From CAWAHD01 sp963781785 (GTDB lineage Bacteria; Planctomycetota; Planctomycetia; Isosphaerales; Isosphaeraceae): 64,000 nt of DNA. Each line of letters starts with the position of its first letter. Positions within the stretch are counted from its first letter, which is position 1. This document shows, in pieces, positions 38,900 through 48,045 of this stretch. A program made the translations under genes and the position numbers. Location: NCBI GenBank assembly GCA_963781785.1, contig CAWAHD010000005.1, positions 2,294,001-2,358,000 on the forward strand, in the 5' to 3' direction. A model generated the notes under the pieces. That model ran no database searches and was not told the DNA's origin. It saw only the letters and a program-made list of their open reading frames with translations.

Positions 38900-39088
38900 T
38901 TTCAGGCATCAACTCGCGCTGTGATCGAACCCGCGCACGCTCTTCTGCCAGCGTGCGCCGGGTCACGTAATGCCGTCTGCGTGAGATTCTATCGGCGCAC
39001 GAGAAAACCGCGCCCAGCCGCGCCCAGCCGGGTCGCCGAGTTCGCGTGCGCCCTTACACCGAGCGTCCGTCTCTGGAGTCGAATCGAT

Positions 39089-40060
39089 ATGCGTGTTCGT
39101 CGCGGTTTCACCTTGATCGAGCTTCTGGTCGTGATCTCCATCATCGCCGTCCTGATCGCCCTCTTGTTGCCGGCCGTGCAAGCGGCGCGTGAAGCGGCGC
39201 GCCGTACGCAGTGCGTTAACAACCTCAAGCAGATCGGCCTGGCGCTGCACAACTACAATGCCGCGATGGGAGTGTTTCCGCCTGGCTACCTCTCGCTGAT
39301 GGATCCGGTCACCTTCGACAATGATGGTCCCGGCTGGGGCTGGGCGGCACGCTCCCTGAATCAAGAGGAGCAAGCCCCCGTTTACAACAGCATCAACTTC
39401 GTACTCGGGATCGAGTCTCCGACCAACCAGACGGCCCGGGTGACGGTTCTCGCCAGCTTCCTGTGCCCGTCCGATGCCTATCGGTTGGATGTCTTTACCG
39501 TTGTCGATGCGACCACGAGCAACACGACCGCCGGGGCCCCGATCTGCGATGTCGCCTCGTCGAACTACGTCGGTTCGGTTGGCTCCGGGGATCCCTCGAG
39601 CCTTTACCCCTGGATCATCGACGACGACGACGGCCCTCCCGGCCGCGATAACGGCAACGGACTCTTCTACCGTAACCACTCGGTGAACTTCGCCCAGATC
39701 ACCGACGGCACCAGCCAGACCTTCGCCGCCGGCGAGCGGAGCCAGAATCTGTCGCGCGCGAGCTGGACGGGCGCCGTCACCAATGCGGCAGTCCCGCTGA
39801 TCGCGCTCCAGGCCGAGGCTGGCCTCGACCCCGAGGGAGGCGGTGCGCTGGTCTTGTCGCACACCGGCGAGGGGCACGGCCCCAACTCGCCGTCGGGCCT
39901 GGCCCACGGCGACCAGTACTGGTCGCTCCATCCCGGCGGCGCCAACTTCCTGTTCGCCGACGGCAGCGTCCGATTCATCAAGGAGCTGATCGTCTTCAAG
40001 ATCTTTCAGGCCCTCGCGACCAAGAACGGTGGCGAGGTTCTTTCCTCGGACCAGTTCTGA
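39089..40060 (+). CDS. DUF1559 prepilin-like protein
   Basis: 323 residues from ATG 39089. Type IV prepilin-like N-terminus 'RRGFTLIELLVVISIIAV' with the usual 'LLPAVQAAREAARRTQCVNN' continuation, DUF1559 body ('NLKQIGLALHNYNAAMGVFP', 'FLCPSDAYRLD', 'ITDGTSQTFAAGE') and the C-terminal 'HPGGANFLFADGSVRFIK', the H-x9-DG motif. The family is hugely expanded in planctomycetes, exported through the type II/IV machinery and probably pseudopilin-like. It is the first member of a local cluster. Confidence 0.93.
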   Translation: MRVRRGFTLIELLVVISIIAVLIALLLPAVQAAREAARRTQCVNNLKQIGLALHNYNAAMGVFPPGYLSLMDPVTFDNDGPGWGWAARSLNQEEQAPVYNSINFVLGIESPTNQTARVTVLASFLCPSDAYRLDVFTVVDATTSNTTAGAPICDVASSNYVGSVGSGDPSSLYPWIIDDDDGPPGRDNGNGLFYRNHSVNFAQITDGTSQTFAAGERSQNLSRASWTGAVTNAAVPLIALQAEAGLDPEGGGALVLSHTGEGHGPNSPSGLAHGDQYWSLHPGGANFLFADGSVRFIKELIVFKIFQALATKNGGEVLSSDQF

Positions 40061-40213
40061 AGACGTTGGAAGAAGCTCGCCGACTCTCATTACGAGAACG
40101 CCAAGAAGCTGAACGCCTCGGCGAAAAAGGAAGACAAGGACGGCGTCGACACCGCATTCTCAAAGATCTCGAAGGCGTGTGCAGGCTGCAACAAGGCCCA
40201 CAGGCCCGATTGA
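40061..40213 (+). pseudogene. C-terminal fragment of a cytochrome c'-like protein
   Basis: Directly after the DUF1559 stop, and in the same frame, the sequence reads 'WKKLADSHYENAKKL', then an Asp/Lys segment and 'AFSKISKACAGCNKAHRPD' to TGA 40211-40213. This resembles the last helices of cytochrome c'/c-556-like proteins, whose heme site is CxxCH followed by K/R-x-(Y/H)-R; here Asn stands in place of the heme His. There is no start codon or upstream domain, so it is a remnant. Confidence 0.45.
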
Positions 40214-40484
40214 TGACGATCAGATTTCGGGCCCGTCCGCCCTCGAGCCTGGGCGGCGGGCCCGGAATCAACCATCGGCCGGCCCTTTCTGCGAGCCGGT
40301 CGGGCGCATCGCAAGTCTTAACTTTTTCGTCCAGACGGTTGAAAGTTCTCCGACGACTGTCGTAGAGTAGTGTGCAATTCCTGTTCGTTCGTCATACGAA
40401 GCGTTCGATGACAGGATGACTGAACGCCAAGATTACGCGAAGTTTCGTCCACGGTGTCTTCATCTGGAAGATAGCGAGCGCTGC

Positions 40485-41264
40485 ATGTCGAAACCTGAGA
40501 ATCGCCGCGGCTTCACGCTGATCGAGCTTCTGGTCGTGATCGCGATCATCGCGTTATTAATCGCTCTCTTGCTGCCGGCTGTGCAATCGGCACGCGAGGC
40601 TGTGCGCCGGATTCAGTGCATCAACAACCTCAAACAGATTGGACTGGCGTTTTCTAACTATGAGTCGTCGATCGGGGGCTTTCCGCCGTCGATGTGTGCG
40701 TCGGGCTCCGGCAACACGGTTGCCTGGATCAACGGCTGGAGCGCGCTCGCGCGGATCATGCCGTATTCGGAGCAAGCCAATTTGTTCAATACCATGAATT
40801 TCGCCCTCTGGAAAGAAGACCCTCAAAATGCCACGTCGATCAGCCAGAACGTGAGCTTCTTTCTCTGCCCGAGTGAGATTAACGCTCAGGTCTCCACGCA
40901 CGACTACGGTCTTGCCGGTGTGACCAGCTATGGAGTCAACCAGGGAGACTGATTCGAGTTTCATACCGAGTGGTCCGACGGCAATGCCCACGCGGCGGGC
41001 TTCACGACGGCGTGGCCGCCGAACAAACAGATCATGGGCCGGATGATGTACATCGGCATGGATCTCGACTTGAACGGATTGAACGAAGAGCTCGGCGGCC
41101 CGACCTTCGCGGCGATCAATTCCCGCAGCTATCATCCCGCAGGCGTGAACGTCATCCTGGGCGACGGCTCTGTCCGGTTCATCAAGAGCTCGATCGACGG
41201 CATGATCTGGCGGGCACTGGGGACGGTCGCCGGCGGTGAGGTGATTTCGGCGGACGCCTACTGA
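40485..41264 (+). pseudogene. DUF1559 protein with internal deletion and in-frame TGA
   Basis: ATG 40485 gives a normal DUF1559 N-terminus ('RRGFTLIELLVVIAIIALLI', 'SSIGGFPPSMCASGSGNTVA', 'FFLCPSEINAQVSTHDYGL', 'VTSYGVNQGD'). At 40950 the frame meets TGA and then continues as 'FEFHTEWSDGNAHAAGFTTA', ending normally with 'HPAGVNVILGDGSVRFIKSS' and 'GGEVISADAY'. Compared with the relative at 44825-45858, the ~85 residues that should lie between 'GD[W]' and 'HT(E/Q)W' are missing. This is a deletion with a nonsense codon at the junction, so the full-length product is probably lost. Confidence 0.7.
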
Positions 41265-41372
41265 GCGGCTGCTGCGCCGAGAATTGCGGATCCGATCGGG
41301 GTTGAGCGAGAACGACTGGGAGCCTGGCATATGTCCAACCCTCCGGAAGGTGCGGTCTAGCTCGAAGCAGGG

Positions 41373-41975
41373 ATGCCGGGAAACTCGGCCGGCGAGCACC
41401 AGCTCGCACCGCGCCCCAGACGGGCCATTCTCAGGGTCAGCGTGCGGGGATTGCTCCTTTTGATCCTCTTGATCGGCTGCGGGATGGGCTGGATCGTCCG
41501 TATCGTACGCGCCGGACAGGTCCAGCGCCGCGAGATTGCAGCGATCTACCAGGCCGGCGGCTGGGTCGTCTATGACACCGTTTGGGACTCCGGGCAGAAC
41601 GCGTCCTCGTGGAAGCCGCGGTGGCCGAAGTGGCTGGTCGATCGAGTGGGAGTCGATTACCTCGGCAACTTCGTCTTCATCAACCTGCACGATCGCGGGA
41701 CCGATGAAGTGCTGGCGCAGGTGGCTCGGCTGCCTTCTCTCAAGCAACTGCACCGTCCCGGATTCGCGGTGACCGATGCCGGCTTGGCCCGCCTGGGGCG
41801 ATCGATGAGTCTCCAGTTGCTGTCCCTCGACGATACCCAGGTGACCGACGCCGGCCTGGCCCACTTGAAGGGGATGCGGGGCCTCAAATGGCTCAAGCTC
41901 ACCAGGACAAGGGTCACCGATCGCGGGGTCGCAGAGCTTCAGAAGTCGCTGCCTCATTTGCAGGTGATCCGTTAG
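41373..41975 (+). CDS. Membrane-anchored leucine-rich-repeat protein
   Basis: 200 residues from ATG 41373. There is one N-terminal membrane segment ('GLLLLILLIGCGMGWIVRIV'), a 'GGWVVYDTVWD' element common in planctomycete LRR proteins, then about four leucine-rich repeats of the RNI-like type ('VTDAGLARLGRSMSLQLLSL', 'VTDAGLAHLKGMRGLKWLKL', 'VTDRGVAELQKSLPHLQVI'). It probably mediates protein contacts at the membrane; the partner is unknown. Confidence 0.8.
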   Translation: MPGNSAGEHQLAPRPRRAILRVSVRGLLLLILLIGCGMGWIVRIVRAGQVQRREIAAIYQAGGWVVYDTVWDSGQNASSWKPRWPKWLVDRVGVDYLGNFVFINLHDRGTDEVLAQVARLPSLKQLHRPGFAVTDAGLARLGRSMSLQLLSLDDTQVTDAGLAHLKGMRGLKWLKLTRTRVTDRGVAELQKSLPHLQVIR

Positions 41976-42210
41976 ACGAGACAGTGATTATCTCATACCA
42001 ACCGGGGCCGAGATGCTAGCCCGGTTTCGGGTCGTTGTTTATCAGAAGTTGGGTTATTCTTCGGCACGCGTGCCAGTTCGATTTCGCCACCCACCGCCAC
42101 CTGCCGCGCGCAGGAGCCCAGTCTGCCCGACGAACGCGCACCGCGATACGCTTGGCTGGCGACGGGAGTGCATGATCCGTCGATCCAAAGCAGTGCGAGC
42201 CATCCCGATT

Positions 42211-43194
42211 TCAATACGCGTCAGCGGACACAACCTCTCCGTTATTGCGCGTACAAAGCGCCCAGAATGTGCGAAGGGCCGTGGAGGTCTTGAGAAACCG
42301 AACCGAGCCGTCCATGAAAAAGAAATTGCCGCCGCCGGGGTGCTGCGATTGGAAACCTCCGGGACTGCCAGCGGGGTCGTTCACGCCGGACTGCCGGGAG
42401 TGGGCCAGGACGGCTATCAGCGGCGGTCGCCAGTTGGTGCAGCCCAGGCCTCGCTGGGGGTTGTAGATGGCCTCCGCGCCAGGAATGACACCAACCCAGT
42501 TGGTGGTGACAAAGTGGTCATCCCGCTCCGCAATGCCCATTGTATTCGAGGTTCCGTCGGTGATTTCCGAAACCCGGACGCGGCTGTTGCGGTGAAACAT
42601 GCCGTTGAACGGCTGGTACTCATAACAACCGACCAGCGTATTGGGATAGTCCGTGTTGGTTCCTCCCAGGATGCCTACGTAGCCACACGGTCGTAGGTCA
42701 GAGAGGATCGGCACCGGCGTGTTAGTGGCGGATGGCGGGTCGCCGCAACTGTACATGGAAACGCTGTCGGGCCCTGTATCGCTCGGGCACAGAAACATTG
42801 CAATTCGCGTTTCACGCGCCGTCTGGTTGGATGGATCGGGGATCGGTATGTTGAAGTTGATTGCGTTACTGAGGGTCTGCTGCTCCAGATAGGGGAACAT
42901 CAACGCAAAGAGGCTCCACCCCGGCCCAAGCTCGGCGGGGAAAGCGGTGCAATTCCCGGTGGGCAGCATCCAGTTGGGGTTGACGAGGACCGAGATCACG
43001 CCGGACGGGAAGCACCCCACGGCACTCTCGTAATTATAGAGAGCCAGGCCTATTTGCTTCAGGTTGTTCACACACTGAAGCCGCCGCGCGGCTTCACGAG
43101 CCGACTGGACCGCAGGTAACAGAAGTGCGATCAGGACGGCGATGACCGCGATCACCACCAAGAGCTCGATCAGCGTGAATCCGCGTCGTGGCAC
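42211..43194 (-). CDS. DUF1559 prepilin-like protein
   Basis: 327 residues, complete, from ATG 43194. Prepilin start 'RRGFTLIELLVVIAVIAVLI', 'LPAVQSAREAARRLQCVNNL', body motifs 'MFLCPSDTGPDSVSMYSCGD' and 'ITDGTSNTMGIAERDDH', and the C-terminal 'HPGGGNFFFMDGSVRFLK' and 'NNGEVVSADAY'. It is transcribed toward the LRR protein gene. Confidence 0.93.
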   Translation of the reverse strand: MPRRGFTLIELLVVIAVIAVLIALLLPAVQSAREAARRLQCVNNLKQIGLALYNYESAVGCFPSGVISVLVNPNWMLPTGNCTAFPAELGPGWSLFALMFPYLEQQTLSNAINFNIPIPDPSNQTARETRIAMFLCPSDTGPDSVSMYSCGDPPSATNTPVPILSDLRPCGYVGILGGTNTDYPNTLVGCYEYQPFNGMFHRNSRVRVSEITDGTSNTMGIAERDDHFVTTNWVGVIPGAEAIYNPQRGLGCTNWRPPLIAVLAHSRQSGVNDPAGSPGGFQSQHPGGGNFFFMDGSVRFLKTSTALRTFWALCTRNNGEVVSADAY

Positions 43195-43619
43195 CGGGTC
43201 GTTCTCCCCAAGGACGAAGTCGGGTTTGGTTCGGCATTATTAACGCAATGGTCGTCTTACTCGCTCTGAATGGCCGGTTCAATGGGGTAGCTGGCAACGC
43301 GCCCCAATTCTTCCGGAAAGGAAACAAACACGCCATGCAGACGTGACGTCGGCGTTTGACAAGTTGGCCGTTCCCTTCTCGTGAGTCGGCAGCGGTGCCG
43401 GTGAACAGCGCTTGGCGTTCCCGGAGGCCCCCGGCTGCGATCGGCGACATCTCCTCGATGCTCATGCTCGATGAGGCGCAAAACTGGCCGCCACGACCAG
43501 CAGAGTCTGGCGGACGCGGTCGGGGTCCGTTAAGATCCTCGTTCGAGGCGGTATTACGATTTTATAGCACATAATACCGGCGGTTGAATCATCCGGATGT
43601 CCATCCGAAGGAGGGTTCC
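43195..43619. other. Divergent promoter region between two prepilin-like genes
   Basis: About 425 bases between the minus-strand DUF1559 gene and the plus-strand gene starting at 43620. It must hold both promoters. An AT-rich patch ('ttacgattttatagcacataatac', split around 43553-43576) just before the plus-strand gene is the best -10 region candidate. No gene seen. Confidence 0.4.
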
Positions 43620-44411
43620 ATGAGGCGTCGCGCCGGGTTCACCCTGATCGAGCTCCTGGTCGTGATCGCGATCATCGCGGTTTTGGTCGGCGTGTTGCTT
43701 CCCGCGGTGCAACAAGCTCGGGAGGCGGCCCGGCGCATGGACTGCCAGAGTCATCTGCACCAGATCGGCCTCGGGATCATGCAATACTTCGACGACTGGA
43801 ACGGGCAGTTTTTCCTCCATCATCCGTTCAACGCTGACAGTCTCTCCGAAGTGGGCCACGCCGAATCGTTCGCCGAGATCTACTGGGAAGACAAGATCAT
43901 GCCCTACGTCAACCCGACGTTTGCCAACGATCAGCTTGCCAAATCCGGAGTGCAGATCGCAGACGAGAAGATCTACCGCTGCATGTCCGACATCTCGATC
44001 GTCCAACCCTACGTCAATCCATCCACCGGCCTCGTCGATGGGATCACCAACCGGACCAGCTACCTGCTGAACTCGCAACTGAGCCACAAGACGATCCGGT
44101 ACGGGCGCTGGACGTTTCCGGGGTTTCAGCAGGACGTCGGCACGTCGAACTTCGTCTGCATGAACGAGCGGGACGGCGCGGTCATGGACGCCAATATCAA
44201 TGACCCCGTCGCGGCCACTGACCCGCGGCAGGACGACTATGACATCTGGCTCGGCACGGTAACGCTCGACAAATGGATTCCCTGGAAACGACATGGGACC
44301 TCGAACGTGCTCTTCCTCGATGGTCATGCGAAGTCTCTTCCAAAGCCTGAGGCTTACCTGGGGATGTATCCTGGAGGGGTGATACTCACCGAACCTACTT
44401 GGTATCCATAG
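43620..44411 (+). CDS. Prepilin-like H-x9-DG domain protein
   Basis: 263 residues from ATG 43620 (AAGGAGGG four bases upstream). Start 'RRRAGFTLIELLVVIAIIAV' with 'LLPAVQQAREAARRMDCQSH', then a body unlike the neighbouring DUF1559 proteins ('QIGLGIMQYFDDWNGQFFLH'), ending with 'RHGTSNVLFLDGHAKSLPKP', the H-x9-DG-like end. It is a pseudopilin-like secreted protein of a different subgroup from its DUF1559 neighbours. Confidence 0.88.
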   Translation: MRRRAGFTLIELLVVIAIIAVLVGVLLPAVQQAREAARRMDCQSHLHQIGLGIMQYFDDWNGQFFLHHPFNADSLSEVGHAESFAEIYWEDKIMPYVNPTFANDQLAKSGVQIADEKIYRCMSDISIVQPYVNPSTGLVDGITNRTSYLLNSQLSHKTIRYGRWTFPGFQQDVGTSNFVCMNERDGAVMDANINDPVAATDPRQDDYDIWLGTVTLDKWIPWKRHGTSNVLFLDGHAKSLPKPEAYLGMYPGGVILTEPTWYP

Positions 44412-44418
44412 GGAAACC

Positions 44419-44835
44419 TCAGTGGTCGCTGCGAAGCACGGCGAGGCCGGGCTCGGTCGCGACTTGATATTGCGTCACACGCTGGACGGCCTTTCCGCGA
44501 GCGTCGCACAAGGCGAGGATCACGTGAACATTTTGGTGAGGGCCGGCCGGTCCATCGGGGTCCTCGATCCCGTAATCGGATAATCGGAAGCCCGCCGTGC
44601 AGTCCTCGTCGACGAAGTGGATCGGCGGGTTGCGACGCGCCAGTGTCCGGGCCTCGCCTTTCTTCCACGCGTCGAGCGCCGCGATCAAGGCGCTCCGGGC
44701 CCGCTCGGAGTCGTAGCCACGCTGCGCCGCCGGCTCAGTCGCTCGCGAACAGCCCGCCGTGACGGTCAGCACGGCGAGTAGCATCCGGCAAGCGAGCAGG
44801 GCACGCTCCCGATGCAGCCCTAAATCAATACGCAT
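44419..44835 (-). CDS. Small lipoprotein following DUF1559
   Basis: 138 residues from ATG 44835, which overlaps the end of the DUF1559 gene by 11 bases. Signal peptide with lipobox 'LLAVLTVTAGC'. The mature part is 'DSERARSALIAALDAWKKGE', then 'PPIHFVDEDCTAGFRLSDYG' and 'GPHQNVHVILALCDARGKAV', the pattern of small planctomycete lipoproteins found directly behind DUF1559 genes. Function unknown. The overlap implies coupled translation with the prepilin-like gene. Confidence 0.75.
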   Translation of the reverse strand: MRIDLGLHRERALLACRMLLAVLTVTAGCSRATEPAAQRGYDSERARSALIAALDAWKKGEARTLARRNPPIHFVDEDCTAGFRLSDYGIEDPDGPAGPHQNVHVILALCDARGKAVQRVTQYQVATEPGLAVLRSDH

Positions 44836-45858
44836 CCGCACTGATGACCTCGCCTCCCGCGAACGTACCGAGCGAGCGCCAGATGAAGCCGTCGACCGAC
44901 TGCTTGACAAAGTGGACCGAGCCGTCGCCGAACAGGGCGTTGACACCGCCGGGGTGATAGCTCCGCGAGGTGACCGCGGCGAAAGTCGGGCCGCCGAGCC
45001 GCTCCCGCATGCTGTCGAGGTCAACATCAGGGTAGGCGCCCCTGGGCCGCCAGGCGTCTTCTTGTTGGGCGGCCATGCCGTCGTGAAGCCGATATGGTGC
45101 ACCGTCACCTCCGACCACTGCGTATGGGCGTTGAGCAAAAACGTACATCCCACGGCGAGATACTCGGGCGCAACGGCCCGCGGGTCGGCGTACGGGGACG
45201 GGATGTTATTGGGGTTGTTGATGAACTGGAGTGGGCCGCAGTCACGCACGTACGGCTGCCAGTTCTTGACCTCGGCCATCAGCAGGGTCTGGCTCATTCC
45301 GTCGGTGAAGGCGGCCCATCTCCGGCTGATATTGACGCCAAAAGCCGACCGGTTCGGCGGCGCAGTCACGGGACCGAGCCAGACGTACCAGTCACCCAGG
45401 CTGAACCCGTAATTGTTGCTCCCGGTCAGGCCAAAGCTCACGTCCAGGTCGAGCTGTTGATTCGCCTCGCTCGGGCACAGGTACAGGCCGATCACCTGCG
45501 CCGTGACGGTGAGGTTGGCCTGGTCTCCGTAGGCCGCACTCAGGTTGAACGCGTTATAACGTGCCGATTGCTCAATGTAGTTCAAGATCCGGGCGAACGG
45601 ACCCCAATCGGCCGTCCACAGCGAGCCATCACGGTTCTGGACCACGATTGCCGAGGGGGGCAAGCCTCCGATATTCAGCTCGTAATTGTGGATCGCCAGG
45701 CCGAGCTGCTTGAGATTGTTTGTGCACTGGATGCGCCTCGCGGCCTCGCGTGCCGCCTGCACGGCCGGGAGCAAAAGCCCGATGAGCACAGCGATGATGG
45801 CGATCACGACCATCAGTTCGATCAGTGTAAAGGCCCGGCGCCCGCGGGGTTCCCTCAT
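44825..45858 (-). CDS. DUF1559 prepilin-like protein (frameshifted)
   Basis: From ATG 45858: 'RRAFTLIELMVVIAIIAVLI', 'RIQCTNNLKQLGLAIHNYEL', 'LYLCPSEANQQLDLDVSFGL', 'YGFSLGDWYVWLGPVTAPPN', 'AAFTDGMSQTLLMAEVKNWQ' and 'IGFTTAWPPNKKTPGGP'. Near 45055 the frame changes to 'RGAYPDVDLDSMRERLGGPT', then 'HPGGVNALFGDGSVHFVKQS' and the end 'GGEVISADAY' at 44825. ATG 45858 overlaps the stop of the upstream gene (ATGA). It is the intact-length relative that exposes the deletion in the copy at 40485. Confidence 0.88.
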
Positions 45859-46967
45859 GGCTGATTTTCCCTGCTCCGGGTGACCGCATTTCCGGAAGAT
45901 TGGCGCTTCGCGTCCGATCCTGCGGCCTTCTTGTGCGCGGGAAACTCGTAGCGTCCCACGTGGTCGCGCACCCAGTCGTAATAGAACCGGATGCCCCGCT
46001 CGGTGGGGCCCGTGCCGTATCCGCCCGCCTCGGGGTGCGGCGCCGTCCCGCTCTTGTTGCTAATCCCCTGGCAATACGCACTGTGAAAGAGCATGACGGC
46101 ATTCGGGGCGTCCAGAAAGCGCTGGCAGTCGGCCAGAATGGAGGCGATGCCCCCCTGGTTGAAGACGCCGTCGTTCTCGAAGTTGTCCTGTCGCAGGGTC
46201 TCGACATTGACCACGAAGCCATCGGACGGGATCGGGGCCTGCTTCTGGATGATCCGCACGTCCATGCCGGGATACGTGTCGGCCGTATCTGACTCGACGG
46301 TCGGGCAGATGCCCGCCTCGATGTCGGGGGCCACGTCCTTGAACCATTTTGTCAGCTTGGCCTTCTTGGACGCCCCGTCCGGCTCGCGGAGAATCTCGTG
46401 GTCGATGCGATCAGGCTGGTCGAATTCGTGCATCAGGTCGACGAAGACATTCTTGAGTTTGCGCCGCACCAGGAACCGGCCGGTTTCTTCGATCGCGCGG
46501 CGGATGGCGGCATCGTCGTAAAGGTCCTGGTCCTTGCGCGGCGACAGCACGCCAACCAGCACGACCATGCCGCGGCGGTCGGCCTCACGGATCAACCACT
46601 CCAATCGCTTCGCCACTTCGGGCTTGAGCCGTCCGTCGCGGCGAAAGCCGTCCAGGCCGGCATCGGGATTCGGCCAGCCGGCATTGGCGCCCTGGATATA
46701 GACGCCGATCAGGTTGATCCCATGCGCGACCATATTGTCAAGATTGTTGATGTGACGCTCGGTAACGGCCGTGCTGTAAAGCGCGTTGCCGCAGCGCAGC
46801 CCCCACAGATCAACGGGCTCGCCGCCCAGGAACGGCCGGTCACCGCGAACCTCAAACTCTTTCGTCGGCGAGGCAGGGTCGTTCTCGTCTCCGGCTCGAA
46901 CCGACACGGTCAAACCGGCGGTCAATACCAGGGCAATCAGGGCGGAATTCTTCTGTCGATCAAGCAA
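45855..46967 (-). CDS. Secreted TIM-barrel glycoside-hydrolase-like protein
   Basis: 370 residues with a signal peptide ('SALIALVLTAGLTVSVRAG'). The body looks like a GH5/GH-A-type (beta/alpha)8 barrel: 'RPFLGGEPVDLWGLRCGNAL', 'NLDNMVAHGINLIGVYIQGA', 'LEWLIREADRRGMVVLVGVL', 'KNVFVDLMHEFDQPDR' (candidate acid/base strand) and 'PNAVMLFHSAYCQG'. Catalytic glutamates are only tentatively placed (HEF; later strand). The stop overlaps the DUF1559 start, making a hydrolase-DUF1559-lipoprotein operon. Confidence 0.75.
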   Translation of the reverse strand: MLDRQKNSALIALVLTAGLTVSVRAGDENDPASPTKEFEVRGDRPFLGGEPVDLWGLRCGNALYSTAVTERHINNLDNMVAHGINLIGVYIQGANAGWPNPDAGLDGFRRDGRLKPEVAKRLEWLIREADRRGMVVLVGVLSPRKDQDLYDDAAIRRAIEETGRFLVRRKLKNVFVDLMHEFDQPDRIDHEILREPDGASKKAKLTKWFKDVAPDIEAGICPTVESDTADTYPGMDVRIIQKQAPIPSDGFVVNVETLRQDNFENDGVFNQGGIASILADCQRFLDAPNAVMLFHSAYCQGISNKSGTAPHPEAGGYGTGPTERGIRFYYDWVRDHVGRYEFPAHKKAAGSDAKRQSSGNAVTRSRENQP

Positions 46968-47408
46968 CGGCCACCTCCGTCATTATGGGACGCTCTTGCT
47001 GGAGGTAGCTCAAGTTTTCCAGCCGGAAATCTGCCCGCGTGTCAGGGTGGAAAGCCTGACCTACGCGTGACATCAGGCTATCTGTCAGGCTGGAAAGCCT
47101 GACCTGCGTGCTCGTAATCCCGTCCTCCATCGCATTCAGCAACCCTGACATCGAGATCTCCTGGAGTTCTGGCGTTGGCGTTTCATCGTACGACAACCGT
47201 CAGGGATGTCGCAATCCCCTTCCGAAGGAATTCGGGGAGACACTTTGTGAGCAGATCCAGCTCAGCAGGCCCGCAGAATCGTATGTGTTGCCTTCCGCTT
47301 GGCGATAGGACATTCTTTCGTGGAGCGAAAGGCGACTATCGGCCCGGTCGACAGCGTGCGTTCTTCTGCGGTTCCACTGAGGTGCACCAAAGGATTCCCA
47401 CGAGCACG
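46968..47408. repeat. Intergenic with two palindromic repeat families
   Basis: Around 47040-47065 and 47084-47105 are two copies of the GTCAGGCTGG-aaa-GCCTGACCT palindrome (the 3765 array family, opposite orientation). Around 47311-47335 is a variant copy of the CTTTCGNGGAGCGAAAGGCGAC family found in bulk at 55.5-56.0 kb. A 78-codon minus-strand frame runs through the first repeats ('VGQAFHPDTRADFRLENLSY') and is probably repeat-derived rather than a gene. Confidence 0.6.
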
Positions 47409-47873
47409 TCACTTCAAAGGTTTCCTGGGCGATGCGGCCGACGCATGAAATGCGACCACCCGCCAGTTTCCCTGGCTCGAGATGTACACCTTGGTGAATT
47501 GCCAATCGTCGTCAACGTCGCGGCCGCCGACGGTGCGTGTTCTCTCGAGCCGGCCCGTCACGACCGCTGCGTCGCCGTAGACTCGCACGCGCAGGTCCGA
47601 CGTTTTGTAGCGCTTGAATCTCATTTTTCCCAACCGCCAGATCGCGATCGACTGGTCCTTCGTCATGCTCGCCATCCCGGGAACGGTCGCCACGAAGTCA
47701 TCCGCCCAGAGGCGGTCGAGTTCCTCGGCGTCCCCCCGTTCGTGAGCCTTATTCCAAACTGTTTCGAGCCGGGACAGCTCCGTCTTGACTGCCGACTCAG
47801 GCGACTGTTCCGCGGAACCTTGGATCAGGGCAGTCGCGACGATGTAAGCGGCAAAACCAGGTATCGCGATCAT
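47409..47873 (-). CDS. NTF2-like (SnoaL/DUF4440) secreted protein
   Basis: 154 residues from ATG 47873 (GGAAGG upstream). A signal peptide 'IAIPGFAAYIVATALIQGSA' is followed by a DUF4440-type NTF2-like cone fold: 'RLETVWNKAHERGDAEELDR', 'LWADDFVATVPGMASMTKDQ', 'VYGDAAVVTGRLERTRT' and 'WQFTKVYISSQGNWRVVAFH'. Small-molecule binding or steroid-isomerase-like folds are typical; no catalytic pair is certain. Confidence 0.85.
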   Translation of the reverse strand: MIAIPGFAAYIVATALIQGSAEQSPESAVKTELSRLETVWNKAHERGDAEELDRLWADDFVATVPGMASMTKDQSIAIWRLGKMRFKRYKTSDLRVRVYGDAAVVTGRLERTRTVGGRDVDDDWQFTKVYISSQGNWRVVAFHASAASPRKPLK

Positions 47874-47923
47874 TGGGCAAGCCTTCCGGTGCACGTGCCG
47901 GCGTTCGGATTCACTCTTTCGGG

Positions 47924-48045
47924 TTCAGGGTTTCGGATTCAGCGTTTCGGATTTAGGGTTTGGGATTTAGGATTTGCGCCCGGCGCACTGCGCTGGGCGT
48001 AGTCGCCTTGCAGATAGCGGATCAAGACTTCCGAGCCGCTCGCAA
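47924..48045 (-). pseudogene. Duplicated 3' end of the cytochrome b/c gene
   Basis: The minus strand encodes 'ASGSEVLIRYLQGDYAQ' and 'NPKSQTLNPKR', a diverged copy of the last codons of the cytochrome gene ending at 48912 ('SSDLDVLIRYLKGDYPQPG', 'RNPKP'). The non-coding 'GGGTTTCGGATT' repeats that follow are also shared. The two copies flank the Uma2 gene as direct repeats. Confidence 0.6.

Noticed and set aside
40950..40952. Second selenocysteine codon, in the DUF1559 gene
   Set aside because: Homologues have Trp, not Cys, at this place, and about 85 residues are missing right at the TGA, so it is a deletion junction.
44419..45858. Single 479-residue DUF1559-lipoprotein fusion
   Set aside because: The normal DUF1559 end ('GGEVISADAY') exists in another frame up to 44825 and the lipoprotein has its own start and lipobox, so a frame change near 45055 only makes them look fused.
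46960..47196. 78-codon minus-strand gene near the hydrolase
   Set aside because: Its sequence is largely translated palindromic repeat with no independent family support.
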